Shown here in pieces: positions 8,425-18,017 of a stretch of 64,000 nucleotides of DNA. The translations under genes were made by a program, and so were the position numbers. Positions within the stretch are counted from its first letter, which is position 1. Every line of letters begins with the position of its first letter. Where the stretch lies: contig NZ_JAAAWP010000005.1 in NCBI RefSeq assembly GCF_010500915.1, positions 186,001 to 250,000 on the forward strand, written 5' to 3'. The notes under the pieces were generated by a model. It was not told the origin of the DNA and did no database searches. It worked only from the letters and a program-made list of their open reading frames with translations. Source of the DNA: Alteromonas hispanica. GTDB lineage: Bacteria > Pseudomonadota > Gammaproteobacteria > Enterobacterales > Alteromonadaceae.

Positions 8425-8705
8425 TGCCCATGAACCGGTGTCAGTTGGTTAACATCAACAAGATGCCAGTGATTGTGTTAAACGGGAAATCAGTGTGATG
8501 CTGATGCTGCCCCCGCAACGGTAATCTCAATACTCAACGAGTATGTCTTTTCAAACGCCACTGTCTATAACGTAAGCGCTATGTTTGCTGATTAGATGGG
8601 AAGGCAAAAGAGTTACAGCTCCTCAGATATGTTTTTATGCTAGTGATTTTATTAGTTTGATTTCAATTATGTGAGCGACTAACGAGAGAGCCCGGATACC
8701 GGCCT
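8425..8705 (+). ncRNA. Cobalamin (adenosylcobalamin-type) riboswitch
   Basis: The 5' leader of the btuB-like gene carries the hallmark conserved blocks of a class-I cobalamin riboswitch: a 5' GGTG-type P1/P2 start, the GGGAA block at 8474-8478, the long invariant CTGCCCCCGCAACGGTAA (8507-8524), GCCACTG at 8557-8563, the ATGGGAAGGC block near 8597, and the 3' B12-box GCCCGGATACCGGCC at 8690-8704. Binding of cobalamin is expected to reduce expression of the receptor. Hairpins at 8721-8739 and 8758-8778 probably form the expression platform. Confidence 0.95.
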
Positions 8706-8720
8706 GTGCTTCACGGCTTA

Positions 8721-8778
8721 GGTAATGCTTTGCATTGCCTCTCGCTTCCGCTAAATCATGTACTCGGGTGGAGTACAT
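8721..8778 (+). promoter_or_regulatory. Candidate expression platform hairpins of the B12 riboswitch
   Basis: Two hairpins: GGTAATGC/GCATTGCC (8721-8739, one G-U pair, TTT loop) and ATGTACTC/GAGTACAT (8758-8778, perfect 8-bp stem, loop GGGTG). Neither has a proper U-tract directly after it, so control of translation rather than termination is more likely. The second stem buries an in-frame ATG at 8758. Confidence 0.5.
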
Positions 8779-8796
8779 AAGAGATTATTTTTGATT

Positions 8797-10737
8797 ATGG
8801 ACGTATCTTTTACACACACTGCATTTACTAAAGCTGCAGCAAGCGCAGCGCTACTTGCTTTTATTTCTTCAACACCAACATTTGCACAATCTACTGCTGA
8901 CGATATAGAAACACTGACTGTCACCGGCACCCGATTACCCATAGAACTGACCAAACTTCCAGCGGCAGTATCGGTTTTAACTGAAAGCGATATTAAAGCA
9001 TCGGGGGCCCTGCAACTTACCGAACTTATTCGCGGGTTACCCGGTGTAAGCTTGTCTCAATCTGGTAGCCCAGGAGGCCTCACAGAAGTTAGGGTGCGAG
9101 GTAGCGAAACCAACCACTTATTGGTGCTAATAGATGGCGTTATTGCCAATGATATTGGTCAAGGAAGCCTAATTGACCTTGCGCATTTAACTGCCGCAAA
9201 CGTGACTCGAATTGAGCTTTTAAAAGGCCCGCAAAGTGCCCGCTGGGGAAGTGGTGCTATTGGCGGCGTTTTAAGCATCACTACCAAAGCCGGGCAGACG
9301 CAGCAACCTTCGAAAAACGTAAGCATGTCGGCAAGTGCGGGTACGCAAAGCACTTATAAAGGCAGTGTTAACGCTGCATCGCAGCATAATGACTTTGGCC
9401 TTAACGCCTACGCCAGCTACTTGCAAACAGACGGCGACAACATTTCTCGTGTCGGCAATGAAGACGATGGTTACAACAACCTTACAGCGGGTCTTAATGT
9501 GAGTTTTGAAGCCTCTAGCGAACACTTACTTAACGCGTATCTTCGCGCGGTAGATTATCAGAACGACTACGATGCTACCGACTTCCTCAGCACCGGCCTG
9601 CCGGCAGATTCAGATAATGTAACACGAGGCTTTCAAGTTAGTTCAAAGCTTAAGTGGGAGTATCAGCCCCACGATTCGGATTACAACTCAGCGCTTACTG
9701 CACAGTATCGAAAGGATAAGAATGATAATACAGCATCAGGTGACGATGTTGGGGGAACTACGGGAGAACGCGTAGAATTCAATTGGACCCATTTTTACAG
9801 ACTCGATAACTGGAACGTGGCGGCGGGGGCTGAATATTTACAGCGGTTATTTTCTCAGCGCGGTCCTGTGGTATTTGGCGACCCTAATCAAGCGCAGCGA
9901 GATAAAACGTACAGTGCATTTGGGGAAGCAAGCGGGAACCTTGGTGATAATGTATTCACTTCTCTAAGTGCTCGATTCGACAACAACAGTGAGTTTGACA
10001 ATGCGTCAAGCTATCGCGCCGGATTGACTTGGCAAGTCCACAATAACGTATCTGTTTTCACCAGTTACGGAAAGGCGGTTAAAACCCCCACTTTCACAGA
10101 GCGATTCGGATTTACGCCCGCCAGCTTTATCGGCAATGCTGACCTGATGCCTGAAAAAAGTGAAGAAATCGAGGTCGGTATCAAGACACGCTGGGAAACA
10201 CTCTCGACACAGGTAAGCATATATAGCACCCAGCTTGAAGATGAAATAAACGGCTTCGTTTTCGACCCGGCCGCTGGCGCATTTACCGCGGATAACATTG
10301 ACGGTGAAAGCCAACGAGACGGTGTAGACGCAGAGTTTAATTGGCGCGGGGAAATGGTGAGTGTTACGGGCTCATACAGTTACCTTAATGCGCAGCAAGA
10401 TGTTGATGCTGTAAATACAACTGAGCTTCGTCGCGCCCGTCATCAAGGAGCTTTAACGGTTTCCTCCGATTTTGGGCTTGATAAATTCAGTTTTTATACG
10501 AAATTGACTTATACAGGGACGCGGTTTGATACATTCTTTCCCCCCTTCCCCGCACCTTCACAAACGCTTGCACTTTCGGCTTATACACTTACTAACGTTA
10601 ATGTAAGCTACCGTATTAGTAATGAATGGCAGTTGTCGTTGAAGGTGAATAACCTATTTGACACTGAATACGAAGATATTATTGGGTATGTGGGTCAGGA
10701 ACGTCGTGCTTTGGTAACCGTAAACTACACACCTTAA
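8797..10737 (+). CDS. btuB: TonB-dependent vitamin B12 receptor (BtuB-like)
   Basis: An outer-membrane beta-barrel receptor importing cobalamin with TonB energy. The plug domain starts with a TonB box-like ETLTVTGTR, followed by LPGVSLSQSG, VRVRGSETNH, VLIDGV and RIELLKGPQSARWGSGAIGG. The barrel ends with KVNNLFDTEYED and a final strand. The assignment to B12 rather than siderophore rests on the upstream cobalamin riboswitch. I prefer the ATG at 8797: it starts directly before the signal peptide (cleavage near TFAQ), while the upstream in-frame ATG at 8758 lies inside a perfect hairpin and has no ribosome site. Size (about 646 aa) is normal for BtuB (about 600). Confidence 0.88.
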   Translation: MDVSFTHTAFTKAAASAALLAFISSTPTFAQSTADDIETLTVTGTRLPIELTKLPAAVSVLTESDIKASGALQLTELIRGLPGVSLSQSGSPGGLTEVRVRGSETNHLLVLIDGVIANDIGQGSLIDLAHLTAANVTRIELLKGPQSARWGSGAIGGVLSITTKAGQTQQPSKNVSMSASAGTQSTYKGSVNAASQHNDFGLNAYASYLQTDGDNISRVGNEDDGYNNLTAGLNVSFEASSEHLLNAYLRAVDYQNDYDATDFLSTGLPADSDNVTRGFQVSSKLKWEYQPHDSDYNSALTAQYRKDKNDNTASGDDVGGTTGERVEFNWTHFYRLDNWNVAAGAEYLQRLFSQRGPVVFGDPNQAQRDKTYSAFGEASGNLGDNVFTSLSARFDNNSEFDNASSYRAGLTWQVHNNVSVFTSYGKAVKTPTFTERFGFTPASFIGNADLMPEKSEEIEVGIKTRWETLSTQVSIYSTQLEDEINGFVFDPAAGAFTADNIDGESQRDGVDAEFNWRGEMVSVTGSYSYLNAQQDVDAVNTTELRRARHQGALTVSSDFGLDKFSFYTKLTYTGTRFDTFFPPFPAPSQTLALSAYTLTNVNVSYRISNEWQLSLKVNNLFDTEYEDIIGYVGQERRALVTVNYTP

Positions 10738-10962
10738 CGAAGTATGTTGCTTAACTGTTGATATCGGCGCTTACACCACCTATTAGTAAGCGTCTTAAAC
10801 TTCACTTTATGCTTGTTCATCAAGGGTTAAGTTTTACCTGGTATTATTTCGTTGTATTTTTTCGCTTGCTGGTCGTTGAAACTAGGGCACGCTCTAGTTA
10901 ACGCATAAAGCCTGTGATAATCTTTTGAAAGTTTATATTTTTAATACAAAGGAACTTATTCC

Positions 10963-11595
10963 ATGAAAAAGTTTGCAGTAATGTTTGTCATGGCAATGCT
11001 TTTGCCGTTAGCGGCTTGTGCTCAAGAGCCAGCCACAAAATGGAAAGAAGGTACGCATTATAAAGTCATTAATGATGAAGCCACTGATAAGCCAGTTATT
11101 ACTGAATACTTCTCTTTTTGGTGTCCGCACTGCTTTCAATTTGAGCCAATTGTTGAACAAATAAAGCAAAAGAAAAGTGACGGTACTTCGTTTAACAAAG
11201 TACACGTGAACTTCATGCGTTTCACTGGCCCTGATGTTCAAGACGCGGCAACGAAAGCCATGCTTATTGGCCGAGCTATGAAACAAGAAAATGCAATGAA
11301 TGGTGCTATTTTCAACTACATTCATAAGCAAAAAGCATCTATTACCAACTTGAAAGACTTGCGTAATATCTTTGTTGTAAACGGCGCCGACGGCGAAGAG
11401 TTCGACAAACTTGCAAAAAGCTTTGGTGTAAACAGCATGTTGCGTAAAAACCAGCAGCAAATCGATGAAAACCGCGAACACTTAACCGGCGTTCCAAGCT
11501 TTATTATCAATGGCAAGTATCAACCTACGTTCACATCTGACATGTCTTTTGATGATATTGCAGATTTGATTGTGTGGTTATCTGAACAGAAATAA
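10963..11595 (+). CDS. dsbA: Thiol:disulfide interchange protein DsbA
   Basis: A periplasmic thioredoxin-fold oxidase introducing disulfides. It is 210 aa with an N-terminal signal sequence. The active site is FWCPHC with Cys54-Cys57, and the cis-proline loop is GVPSFIING near residue 175. The signal peptide ends LPLAACAQ, which could be read as a lipobox (Cys19) and would make this a lipid-anchored DsbA; normal signal peptidase I cleavage is equally possible. The gene has its own terminator (11644-11676). Upstream 225 bp hold no other gene. Confidence 0.93.
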   Translation: MKKFAVMFVMAMLLPLAACAQEPATKWKEGTHYKVINDEATDKPVITEYFSFWCPHCFQFEPIVEQIKQKKSDGTSFNKVHVNFMRFTGPDVQDAATKAMLIGRAMKQENAMNGAIFNYIHKQKASITNLKDLRNIFVVNGADGEEFDKLAKSFGVNSMLRKNQQQIDENREHLTGVPSFIINGKYQPTFTSDMSFDDIADLIVWLSEQK

Positions 11596-11643
11596 TTTTT
11601 CTTAATCGTTGTGCGGTATGTAAAACCGCGCAAGACGAAAGAC

Positions 11644-11676
11644 AAAATGAGCGCCGTAACAGCGCTCATTTTTTAT
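11644..11676 (+). terminator. Intrinsic terminator of dsbA
   Basis: Stem AATGAGCGC (11646-11654) / GCGCTCATT (11662-11670), followed by a T-run; closes dsbA. Confidence 0.88.
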
Positions 11677-11721
11677 TGGCTTATGGTTTACTGAGCCGGT
11701 TTTCACTAAATAAGAGACGTT

Positions 11722-12324
11722 ATGACACCCGTAGATTCGTTTGCAGACTTTATCTGTGAACTTGACAAGTTGAAGGCGGTAAAACGGAAAATTACCCTAC
11801 CTGCTGATAACAACCGAGAAGAAAACTCTGCCGAGCATAGCTGGCATGTGGCTCTAATGGCCTCGATGTTAAGCCAATATGCAGCAAAACCTATCGACAT
11901 CCAGCGAGTGATACAAATGATCCTCATTCACGATGTGGTGGAAATAGATGCTGGCGATATGTTTGCCTTTAACACTCAGCAGGATCACGCGGCTCAGGCT
12001 GAAAAAGAAATGGCAGCGGCAAAACGGATATTTGGCCTTCTTCCCCCACCGCTTGATGAAACTATGCTGCAGCTGTGGCTAGAATTTGAAGACGCAGCTA
12101 CGCCAGACGCTGAGTTTGCGAAGGCTATGGATAGGGTGCTCCCCGTGTTTCAAAATATGAATGCCAAAGGTGGCAGCTGGACAACCCATAAGATCTCGCG
12201 TCAGCAAATAGAAAAGCGCAATGCTCACCTGAAAACCTGTGCGCCGGCCCTCTGGAATTATGTCAATGAGCAACTGGACATCGCCGTCGAAAATGCGTGG
12301 CTGATTGACTCAACTGCTCGCTAA
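11722..12324 (+). CDS. HD-domain phosphohydrolase (YfbR/HDDC2-like 5'-nucleotidase)
   Basis: A 200-aa cytoplasmic metal-dependent phosphohydrolase of the HD superfamily (COG1896). Metal ligands are visible: His39 in AEHSWHVAL, His70-Asp71 in LIHDVVE, and a distal Asp in the AKAMDRVLP segment near residue 132; Glu74 and Asp77 (HDVVEIDAGD) match the family's catalytic acid region. Characterised relatives (E. coli YfbR, human HDDC2) dephosphorylate deoxynucleoside 5'-monophosphates; this assignment for the present protein is by family only. It is monocistronic. A strong hairpin lacking a T-tract follows at 12354-12384. Confidence 0.85.
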   Translation: MTPVDSFADFICELDKLKAVKRKITLPADNNREENSAEHSWHVALMASMLSQYAAKPIDIQRVIQMILIHDVVEIDAGDMFAFNTQQDHAAQAEKEMAAAKRIFGLLPPPLDETMLQLWLEFEDAATPDAEFAKAMDRVLPVFQNMNAKGGSWTTHKISRQQIEKRNAHLKTCAPALWNYVNEQLDIAVENAWLIDSTAR

Positions 12325-12353
12325 TGTGTACTCGCCCAACTCGATGCGATATG

Positions 12354-12384
12354 CAGACAGGCGCTGCTTGTAGGCGCCTGTCTG
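12354..12384. terminator. Stem-loop after HD-hydrolase gene
   Basis: Perfect 11-bp stem CAGACAGGCGC / GCGCCTGTCTG with a 9-nt loop. It lacks a T-tract, so it may stabilise the 3' end or act as a weak terminator between convergent genes. Confidence 0.55.
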
Positions 12385-12464
12385 ACAAGAGCTGATTTGG
12401 CGCACAACAGCAGCGCAAAATCATTTTTTACACCCTTGATAGTGGTGTATATCGAATTATATTT

Positions 12465-13844
12465 TTACTCAACAAAATCATCGGCAAGCAGCAACACGGG
12501 AGCGTCTCCTGCATTGGGTCCATTTACGGCAAATGCGGTGTAAAGCTTATTCGCTTGCAATGACAACACACCGGTTTCAATAACTTCAGTTTTACTTCCA
12601 CTTGGTGTAACGGTCACAACATAGTCACCTGCACTAATCTGAGCATACCCGGTGTCGGCTAAGTCGCCGTCTAAATAAGGAATGTCGGTAAAAGCAGGGG
12701 CTACATCGGCAATTTCACCATCGGTGGTAAGGTAAATATCAATATCCGAGGTTAACGATGCCGCATGGAAAATGCGAACTTGTGCAGCGGTCGCCACTCG
12801 TCGTGTATTTTCAGTTATTAGATCCAAATCGATAGTAGCGAGCTCATTATTAGCAATAGCTGTGTAATATACCCCCGCCTCCAAACTTACGTTGGCATCG
12901 TCAATTGCCACAGTTGAGTTGTCGGATGCGACTGCAACATCAATGTTATAGTCACCCGCTTCCACGTTTAAGTAGTCGGTTACGTCGGTGTAGATCGCGC
13001 TGTCAAAAAGCTCAATTGTGTTGTTAGCGATAATATCCACAGCTGGAGCATCAGCAACGCCATGAACGGCTCTTAGAGCTGCTGGTGTATTTGTGTCTAA
13101 CACTACCGAAGACGATGCGCCATTTGAAATAGTTAGCGCAACTGGAGAGTTTCCCGGGGCAACGTTACTGGTGGCTAACACCAAAAGCTCATTGTTTGCG
13201 GGTAATTCAATTGCACCAGAGTCGAACACCACTGTTTTTGTACCTGCAGCAGTAATACGTATTTGATATTCCCCTCCAGGCACATCAATGCTTCCAGAGT
13301 TTGCTTTGTAATCGAGAGTTGCATTTGCTTGAGCGCTGTCTAAATCGTCGTTGAAGGCCGTGATATACACATCAACTGCCGGGGCGTTTTCTGCCGCGTG
13401 TACCACTGTTGCTCGTACATTCCCCTCCGTTAACGTTTCACTTGGCTGAGCAAGTGTTAATAGCTCCAAAGTTTCATCCACTACGCTACCAACTGCAATG
13501 GCGTTGTAAAGGACGTCGGCGTCCGGTGATAGATCAAGACTCAATACTTCAACAGGCCCAGCAGGTGTATTCGCTTCTACGGCAATATCGTAGCTTGCCC
13601 CCGTATCAATACTTAAACTTTCTGATGCTTGTTGATAATCTACTCCCGTCAGAAACCCGAGTAGCTCGCCATTAGCGGTTACGTTCACAGTTGGGGCATC
13701 AGGGGATGCATGTACAATTCTAACACTCGCGGTTTCAACAACCTCGCTAACGCCATCATCGTCAGTGTAATCGTCGCTGTCATCGTTGCAGGCGAGTAAA
13801 AAAAGAGGGGTAAGTAGTAGTGCTAATTTTTGTTTGATATTCAC
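12465..13844 (-). CDS. DUF4397 repeat lipoprotein
   Basis: A 459-aa predicted lipoprotein. The signal peptide ends LFLLAC-N, giving a lipidated Cys19 followed by an Asp-rich linker (NDDSDDYTDDD). The mature protein contains four DUF4397-type beta-sandwich repeats, each opening with the same motif: VRIVHASPDAPTVNV, VRATVVHAAENAPAVDV, LRAVHGVADAPAVDI and VRIFHAASLTSDIDI. DUF4397 has no established biochemical role; it is common in surface and extracellular proteins. An Asn/Asp after the lipid Cys would favour retention in the inner membrane by E. coli rules, but those rules are not reliable in this group. It lies downstream of the ybiB-like gene on the same strand, with a 189-bp gap. Confidence 0.85.
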   Translation of the reverse strand: MNIKQKLALLLTPLFLLACNDDSDDYTDDDGVSEVVETASVRIVHASPDAPTVNVTANGELLGFLTGVDYQQASESLSIDTGASYDIAVEANTPAGPVEVLSLDLSPDADVLYNAIAVGSVVDETLELLTLAQPSETLTEGNVRATVVHAAENAPAVDVYITAFNDDLDSAQANATLDYKANSGSIDVPGGEYQIRITAAGTKTVVFDSGAIELPANNELLVLATSNVAPGNSPVALTISNGASSSVVLDTNTPAALRAVHGVADAPAVDIIANNTIELFDSAIYTDVTDYLNVEAGDYNIDVAVASDNSTVAIDDANVSLEAGVYYTAIANNELATIDLDLITENTRRVATAAQVRIFHAASLTSDIDIYLTTDGEIADVAPAFTDIPYLDGDLADTGYAQISAGDYVVTVTPSGSKTEVIETGVLSLQANKLYTAFAVNGPNAGDAPVLLLADDFVE

Positions 13845-14033
13845 AATTCTTCCTTAGTCACACGTGTGGAAACCGCAACCTTACGGTTTAGATGCTTAAG
13901 GTGAGCAAATAGGTGCATAACCTTAGTGAATGGTTACAGTGGAAGACGGCGAATTGGTTCTAAAATAATCGATTATTACGCACATTTAATAAGGAGTTTG
14001 TTTAGCTCTTATGCGTCGAAGCTACTAATTGCT

Positions 14034-15026
14034 TTAAACACTAAACGGCAGGTTGGCTTTATCACGCTCATGCCAAAGTATGTTGGCTTGCTCAACGGCA
14101 TCTTTTACCTCAATGCTGCGAAGCAAAACTAAGTAGCTTGCCAATGAGCTAACAATAGCTTGCTCTCCATAATCACTGTTTGCCTTGTCATGCCACACGT
14201 CTAGCATATCGCTAGCTGCCATGTTTTTGTCTTTTAGCGCCCAGCGTTTAGCGATAACGGGCAACTGATATTCTTCCGTTTTACCATTTCGAGTAACAAA
14301 CAACTCTGTTTCACGCTCGCCATTGACTTCAGGATCGCCGCCATCACCGCGAAAGCACAGGGCATCTATGTTCTCGTAATTTTCGTTCACCCTACAATGT
14401 TTGTGATCGAGGTGCATATGGTAAACCCCTTGAACACAGAATTTGGCGCCAGTGGGATTTAACAAGCGTGCCAGTGTGTTCGCGCAAGAGCGTAACCCAA
14501 ACACCTCTCGCAACTTAATAATACTGTTAAGAGCAGGCAGCAGATATGATAAGTCTAAATAGGTCGCTCCCTGTGCATCGAGTTGCTGTTTTGCCTGGCT
14601 GATACTGTGTACCTCAGGCAAGCCTAGTAAGGGTAACGCTGCACTGGCATACAAACGGCCTGAGCCAGGTTCATGAGCACCGTGCAGCATTACTCGCATT
14701 CCATTTTTAACAAGCACTGCAACGGCAAGTAAATACCACGGGAGCTGACGGCGTTTTCCAGCGTAACAGCCAATATCTAGCACTGGAGCCAGAGTTTTTA
14801 CTTCAGGCTCGATAAGTTCTCTGCACGCATCCACAAAGCCAATGACTTCTTCAGGCGTTTCTTCCCGAGTACGCAGTAACATTAAAAAAGCGCCGCGCTG
14901 ATCGCCGGTGACTTTATCTGCAAGTACCATTTTCATGGCGTGATACGCCTCTTCGCGAGTAAGGCTTCGACCGCCCCGCTGGCCTTTTCCAATAATTTTA
15001 ATGTAGTCACTAAAAGGTAGCTGCAT
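14034..15026 (-). CDS. ybiB: YbiB/TrpD2-family protein (anthranilate phosphoribosyltransferase-like)
   Basis: A 330-aa protein with the fold of anthranilate phosphoribosyltransferase: an N-terminal helical domain (RSLTREEAYHAMKMVLADKVTGDQRGAFLMLLR) and a central alpha/beta domain. In true TrpD the PRPP-binding GTGGD motif follows; here that region reads LDIGCYAGKRRQLPW, so the catalytic glycine-rich loop is altered, as in E. coli YbiB, which binds nucleic acids and is not a Trp enzyme. It is usually annotated as glycosyl transferase family protein. It is monocistronic or first of a pair with the DUF4397 gene. Confidence 0.82.
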   Translation of the reverse strand: MQLPFSDYIKIIGKGQRGGRSLTREEAYHAMKMVLADKVTGDQRGAFLMLLRTREETPEEVIGFVDACRELIEPEVKTLAPVLDIGCYAGKRRQLPWYLLAVAVLVKNGMRVMLHGAHEPGSGRLYASAALPLLGLPEVHSISQAKQQLDAQGATYLDLSYLLPALNSIIKLREVFGLRSCANTLARLLNPTGAKFCVQGVYHMHLDHKHCRVNENYENIDALCFRGDGGDPEVNGERETELFVTRNGKTEEYQLPVIAKRWALKDKNMAASDMLDVWHDKANSDYGEQAIVSSLASYLVLLRSIEVKDAVEQANILWHERDKANLPFSV

Positions 15027-15229
15027 GGTGTTTTAATTGAATCTCGATAGCGTACACAGTGAAAAGAGAATATCATTTTTTGCCCTTAATAAACCAATTT
15101 TAGCCTCTGACAACAATCTGTATAACCTTCAAACACCGTTATCTGTCTGTGGACGAATTACTATAAATAGCTTTAGCAAAATATACTTCCGCCGATACAG
15201 CTATATCACCGGCATAAAGGGCGTTAGAC

Positions 15230-15469
15230 ATGAACTACAAAAGATATTTTGACGGAAAGCAGCGCTTGACCAAGCAAGCATTGGTAAACCTAAACACATT
15301 GAGCGCTATGTTCAGAGGCCGTTCTTTTGACTTAGAAGCGGTGAATGAATACAACCGTTGGACAAAACGGTTTAATCAGGCCGTTACTCGAGCGGAGCAA
15401 GAGCGGGCCCTCGATGAAAGACAGCGCTTTATGCTAAAAATGATACAGGCGCCGCGACAGGCAGCTTAG
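15230..15469 (+). CDS. Small conserved-looking hypothetical protein
   Basis: A 79-aa basic, probably all-helical cytoplasmic protein. I do not recognise its family. It contains no membrane segment and no cysteine; the C-terminal half is rich in Arg, Glu and Gln (RAEQERALDERQRF), consistent with a coiled coil or nucleic-acid binding. It stands alone between the ybiB-like and VOC genes, with 203 bp upstream. Codon use resembles its neighbours, and no competing ORF is on the other strand. That supports a real gene, but the function is unknown. Confidence 0.6.
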   Translation: MNYKRYFDGKQRLTKQALVNLNTLSAMFRGRSFDLEAVNEYNRWTKRFNQAVTRAEQERALDERQRFMLKMIQAPRQAA

Positions 15470-15533
15470 GCTTGCTTGTGCTGTGTCCCACCAGTACTTT
15501 GAGCGCATTCTGAGCGTATATCGGTACGCCTAG

Positions 15534-15905
15534 CTAGCCGAAAAAGTTAAAACAAATTTTGTTACCATCAAAGTCCCTTACGTAAGCCGCATAAAACTTT
15601 CCTGGTACTCGTTGTCCTGGCGCGCCGTCGCATGTTGCACCAAGAGAAAGTGCTTTTTCATGCATTCTGTCTACTTTTTGCTTATTTCCCGGTGCGATAG
15701 AGAACATGTTGCCGTTGCCTGGTGACGGCTCTTTCTCATCCCATGGAATACACACTGCAACCATGGGCTCTTTCATCGATTTGCCGATGTATTTAATTCT
15801 ATCCATATTCACCAAGCGCTTAACGCCAAAGTCTTCCAGCAAAGATTCGTAAAATGAGGCTGACTTTTCAATATCGCTCACGCCTAACGTAATGTAATTA
15901 ATCAT
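15534..15905 (-). CDS. VOC superfamily (glyoxalase/bleomycin-resistance-like) protein
   Basis: A 123-aa protein with the vicinal-oxygen-chelate fold: it begins MINYITLGVSDIEKSASFY (first beta-alpha-beta unit) and ends YVRDFDGNKICF, the typical D-P/F-x-G-N second-module motif. It is probably a metal-dependent lyase/dioxygenase-like enzyme or a binding protein of unknown substrate. The frame is open up to 16031, but that extension runs through the sulP terminator, so the ATG at 15905, preceded by AAGGTAGG, is the start. It is monocistronic. Confidence 0.82.
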   Translation of the reverse strand: MINYITLGVSDIEKSASFYESLLEDFGVKRLVNMDRIKYIGKSMKEPMVAVCIPWDEKEPSPGNGNMFSIAPGNKQKVDRMHEKALSLGATCDGAPGQRVPGKFYAAYVRDFDGNKICFNFFG

Positions 15906-15984
15906 AAAACCTACCTTAACAAGAAAGTAATTAGTGATATGACTTACGGTGGCAAAATGGATATCGTTCAGTGAGGAATATTTA

Positions 15985-16022
15985 ATAAAAAACCGCACGC
16001 GTTTGCACGGGTGCGGTTTTGT
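15985..16022 (-). terminator. Intrinsic terminator of the sulP gene
   Basis: Perfect 10-bp stem AAAACCGCAC (15989-15998) / GTGCGGTTTT (16011-16020); on the minus strand it is followed by a T-run. It lies 100 bp past the sulP stop. Confidence 0.88.
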
Positions 16023-16123
16023 GTTTTTCACTTAGCTCTTATATGTCTCTGATGTGTCTCTTGCGTCAACATCAGCGCCAGCGAATGCCTTTGGGCAATT
16101 AATCAAATATGTTGATAAGAACC

Positions 16124-17689
16124 TTAGGCTAGCTTGTCTGTCGCAACGCGATAACGAGGGTCTTCGTTCACGTTAATCTCTACAAACTTATCGGCCTTGC
16201 GCAACAAGCTTCTGCACTCGTCACTGATATGACGTATATGAAGCTTTTTACCTTGTTCAAGGTACTTATCTGCAAGCGTGTCTAGCGCGTCGATACCCGA
16301 TGAATCCCAAATACGAGACTCTTTGAAATCGATAACCACATCTTCCGGGTCGTTTGCGATATCAAATAAGTCTTTAAAGTGAGTGACCGAGCCAAAGAAA
16401 AGCGGCCCCTCTAACTCGTAAACCTTCCAGTCGTCGCCATCAATATGAGTTTTCACCGCAATGTGACGGGCGTGCTTCCAAGCAAATACTAAGGCAGATA
16501 CGATAACACCTACCACTACCGCAATGGCCAAGTCGGCTATCACCGTCACGCCGGTAACTAAGAAAAGCACAAATGCATCTTCTTTGTTGACACCACGTAC
16601 AATGCGGAACGATGCCCATTCGAAGGTAGCAATAACTACCACAAACATAACACCTACAAGAGCTGCCAATGGAATCATTTCAATAAGCGGCGCTGCAAAT
16701 AGAATAAATCCAAGAAGCACTAATGCTGCGCTTATTCCGGATAAACGACCGCGGCCGCCAGAATTAATGTTGATCATGCTTTGACCAATCATGGCGCAAC
16801 CGCCCATGCCGCCAAAGAAACCGTTAACGGTGTTAGCAACGCCTTGCCCGACACACTCTTTATTGCCGCGGCCACGGGTATCGGTCATTTCGTCAATAAG
16901 CGATAGAGTAAGCAGTGATTCGATAAGACCAACCAAGCATAAAATGATAGACGTTGGCAGCACAATCATTACCGTTTCCCAAGTGAAAGGCACCATTGGA
17001 ATAGCAAAGGTTGGCAACTCGCCCGCCAAGGTAGCGCTGTCTTTTTGATCAGCAGGTAGTAAATCTCTTACAAAGTCGATAACCGTACGCGCTTCTAAAT
17101 CTAAACCGTGCACTAAAGCGGTGACCGTTACAATAGCCACCAAAGACGCAGGTACGGCCTTGGTAAGCTTTGGCAGCAAATAAATAATCGCCATGGTGAG
17201 GCCTACAAGACCCAACATCCAGTACAGCATTGAACCCTGCATCCACTGCAACTCGCCAAGTGAGTTAACCACTTTAAACTGTCCAAGTTGAGCTAGGAAA
17301 ATAACGATAGCAAGCCCGTTCACAAAGCCCAGCATCACCGGATAAGGCACCAAGCGTATAAACTTACCGAGCTTAAACACGCCGCAGAGTATTTGCAGCA
17401 GCCCTGCTAGGATAACGGCTGCAAAAAGGTATTGCACACCATGCTGCGCAACAAGTGCAACCATAACAACGGCCATAGCCCCTGTTGCACCTGAAATCAT
17501 ACCTGGTCTACCGCCAATGGCAGAGGTAATCAGCCCCATCATAAATGCAGCGTATAAACCAATCATGGGCTCTACACCGGCAACAAAGGCAAAGGCTACC
17601 GCTTCGGGGACGAGCGCTAAGGCAACAGTTATACCCGAAAGCACGTCATTTTTTACGTTGCTATCTTTACTGGTTATTAAATCGAACAT
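16124..17689 (-). CDS. SulP-family anion permease with STAS domain
   Basis: A 521-aa inner-membrane transporter. It has about 12 membrane spans, with early SulP motifs [14 protein letters not shown] and GLYAAFM, the mid-protein [15 protein letters not shown] segment, and a C-terminal cytoplasmic STAS domain (about residues 410-510) containing WDSSGIDAL. SulP proteins carry sulfate, bicarbonate or other anions, often as Na+ symport in marine bacteria (BicA/SLC26-like). There is no carbonic anhydrase or sulfate-assimilation gene beside it, so the substrate is open. It is monocistronic, ended by the terminator at 15985-16022. Confidence 0.92.
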   Translation of the reverse strand: MFDLITSKDSNVKNDVLSGITVALALVPEAVAFAFVAGVEPMIGLYAAFMMGLITSAIGGRPGMISGATGAMAVVMVALVAQHGVQYLFAAVILAGLLQILCGVFKLGKFIRLVPYPVMLGFVNGLAIVIFLAQLGQFKVVNSLGELQWMQGSMLYWMLGLVGLTMAIIYLLPKLTKAVPASLVAIVTVTALVHGLDLEARTVIDFVRDLLPADQKDSATLAGELPTFAIPMVPFTWETVMIVLPTSIILCLVGLIESLLTLSLIDEMTDTRGRGNKECVGQGVANTVNGFFGGMGGCAMIGQSMININSGGRGRLSGISAALVLLGFILFAAPLIEMIPLAALVGVMFVVVIATFEWASFRIVRGVNKEDAFVLFLVTGVTVIADLAIAVVVGVIVSALVFAWKHARHIAVKTHIDGDDWKVYELEGPLFFGSVTHFKDLFDIANDPEDVVIDFKESRIWDSSGIDALDTLADKYLEQGKKLHIRHISDECRSLLRKADKFVEINVNEDPRYRVATDKLA

Positions 17690-18017
17690 GTTCTCTCAGA
17701 GTGTAAGACGTTTAAAACACAACCCCTTGTAACTGCACTTGTGTGTGCACCTAAGGGCTTGCTGGAAATTTGCTGGCGATTCTATCACCATTGTAGCTTA
17801 AAATCTTTTAATAGAATGTTAACCGTACTGCTCCCTCTTTCGAGCTTTCTCTTCTAGTCAATTGCTTATACTTTAGCCAGCGTAGTGAACTATTTGCCTA
17901 ACTTGCTGACAAAACATCGCGAACATGGCATCGTGTAATAGGCGCACTGATTGGCACAGACGCGTCAATAACATTTGAATTCTCAGCACTTATTTCTACA
18001 AACAACTAGGAGTTAAT
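17690..18017. other. Intergenic region between divergent genes
   Basis: 328 bp holding the promoters of the divergent sulP and small membrane protein genes. I see no gene or clear repeat. Confidence 0.5.

Noticed and set aside
15906..16031. N-terminal extension of the VOC protein
   Set aside because: It would run through the sulP terminator and lacks a ribosome site; the ATG at 15905 has AAGGTAGG and matches the family start.
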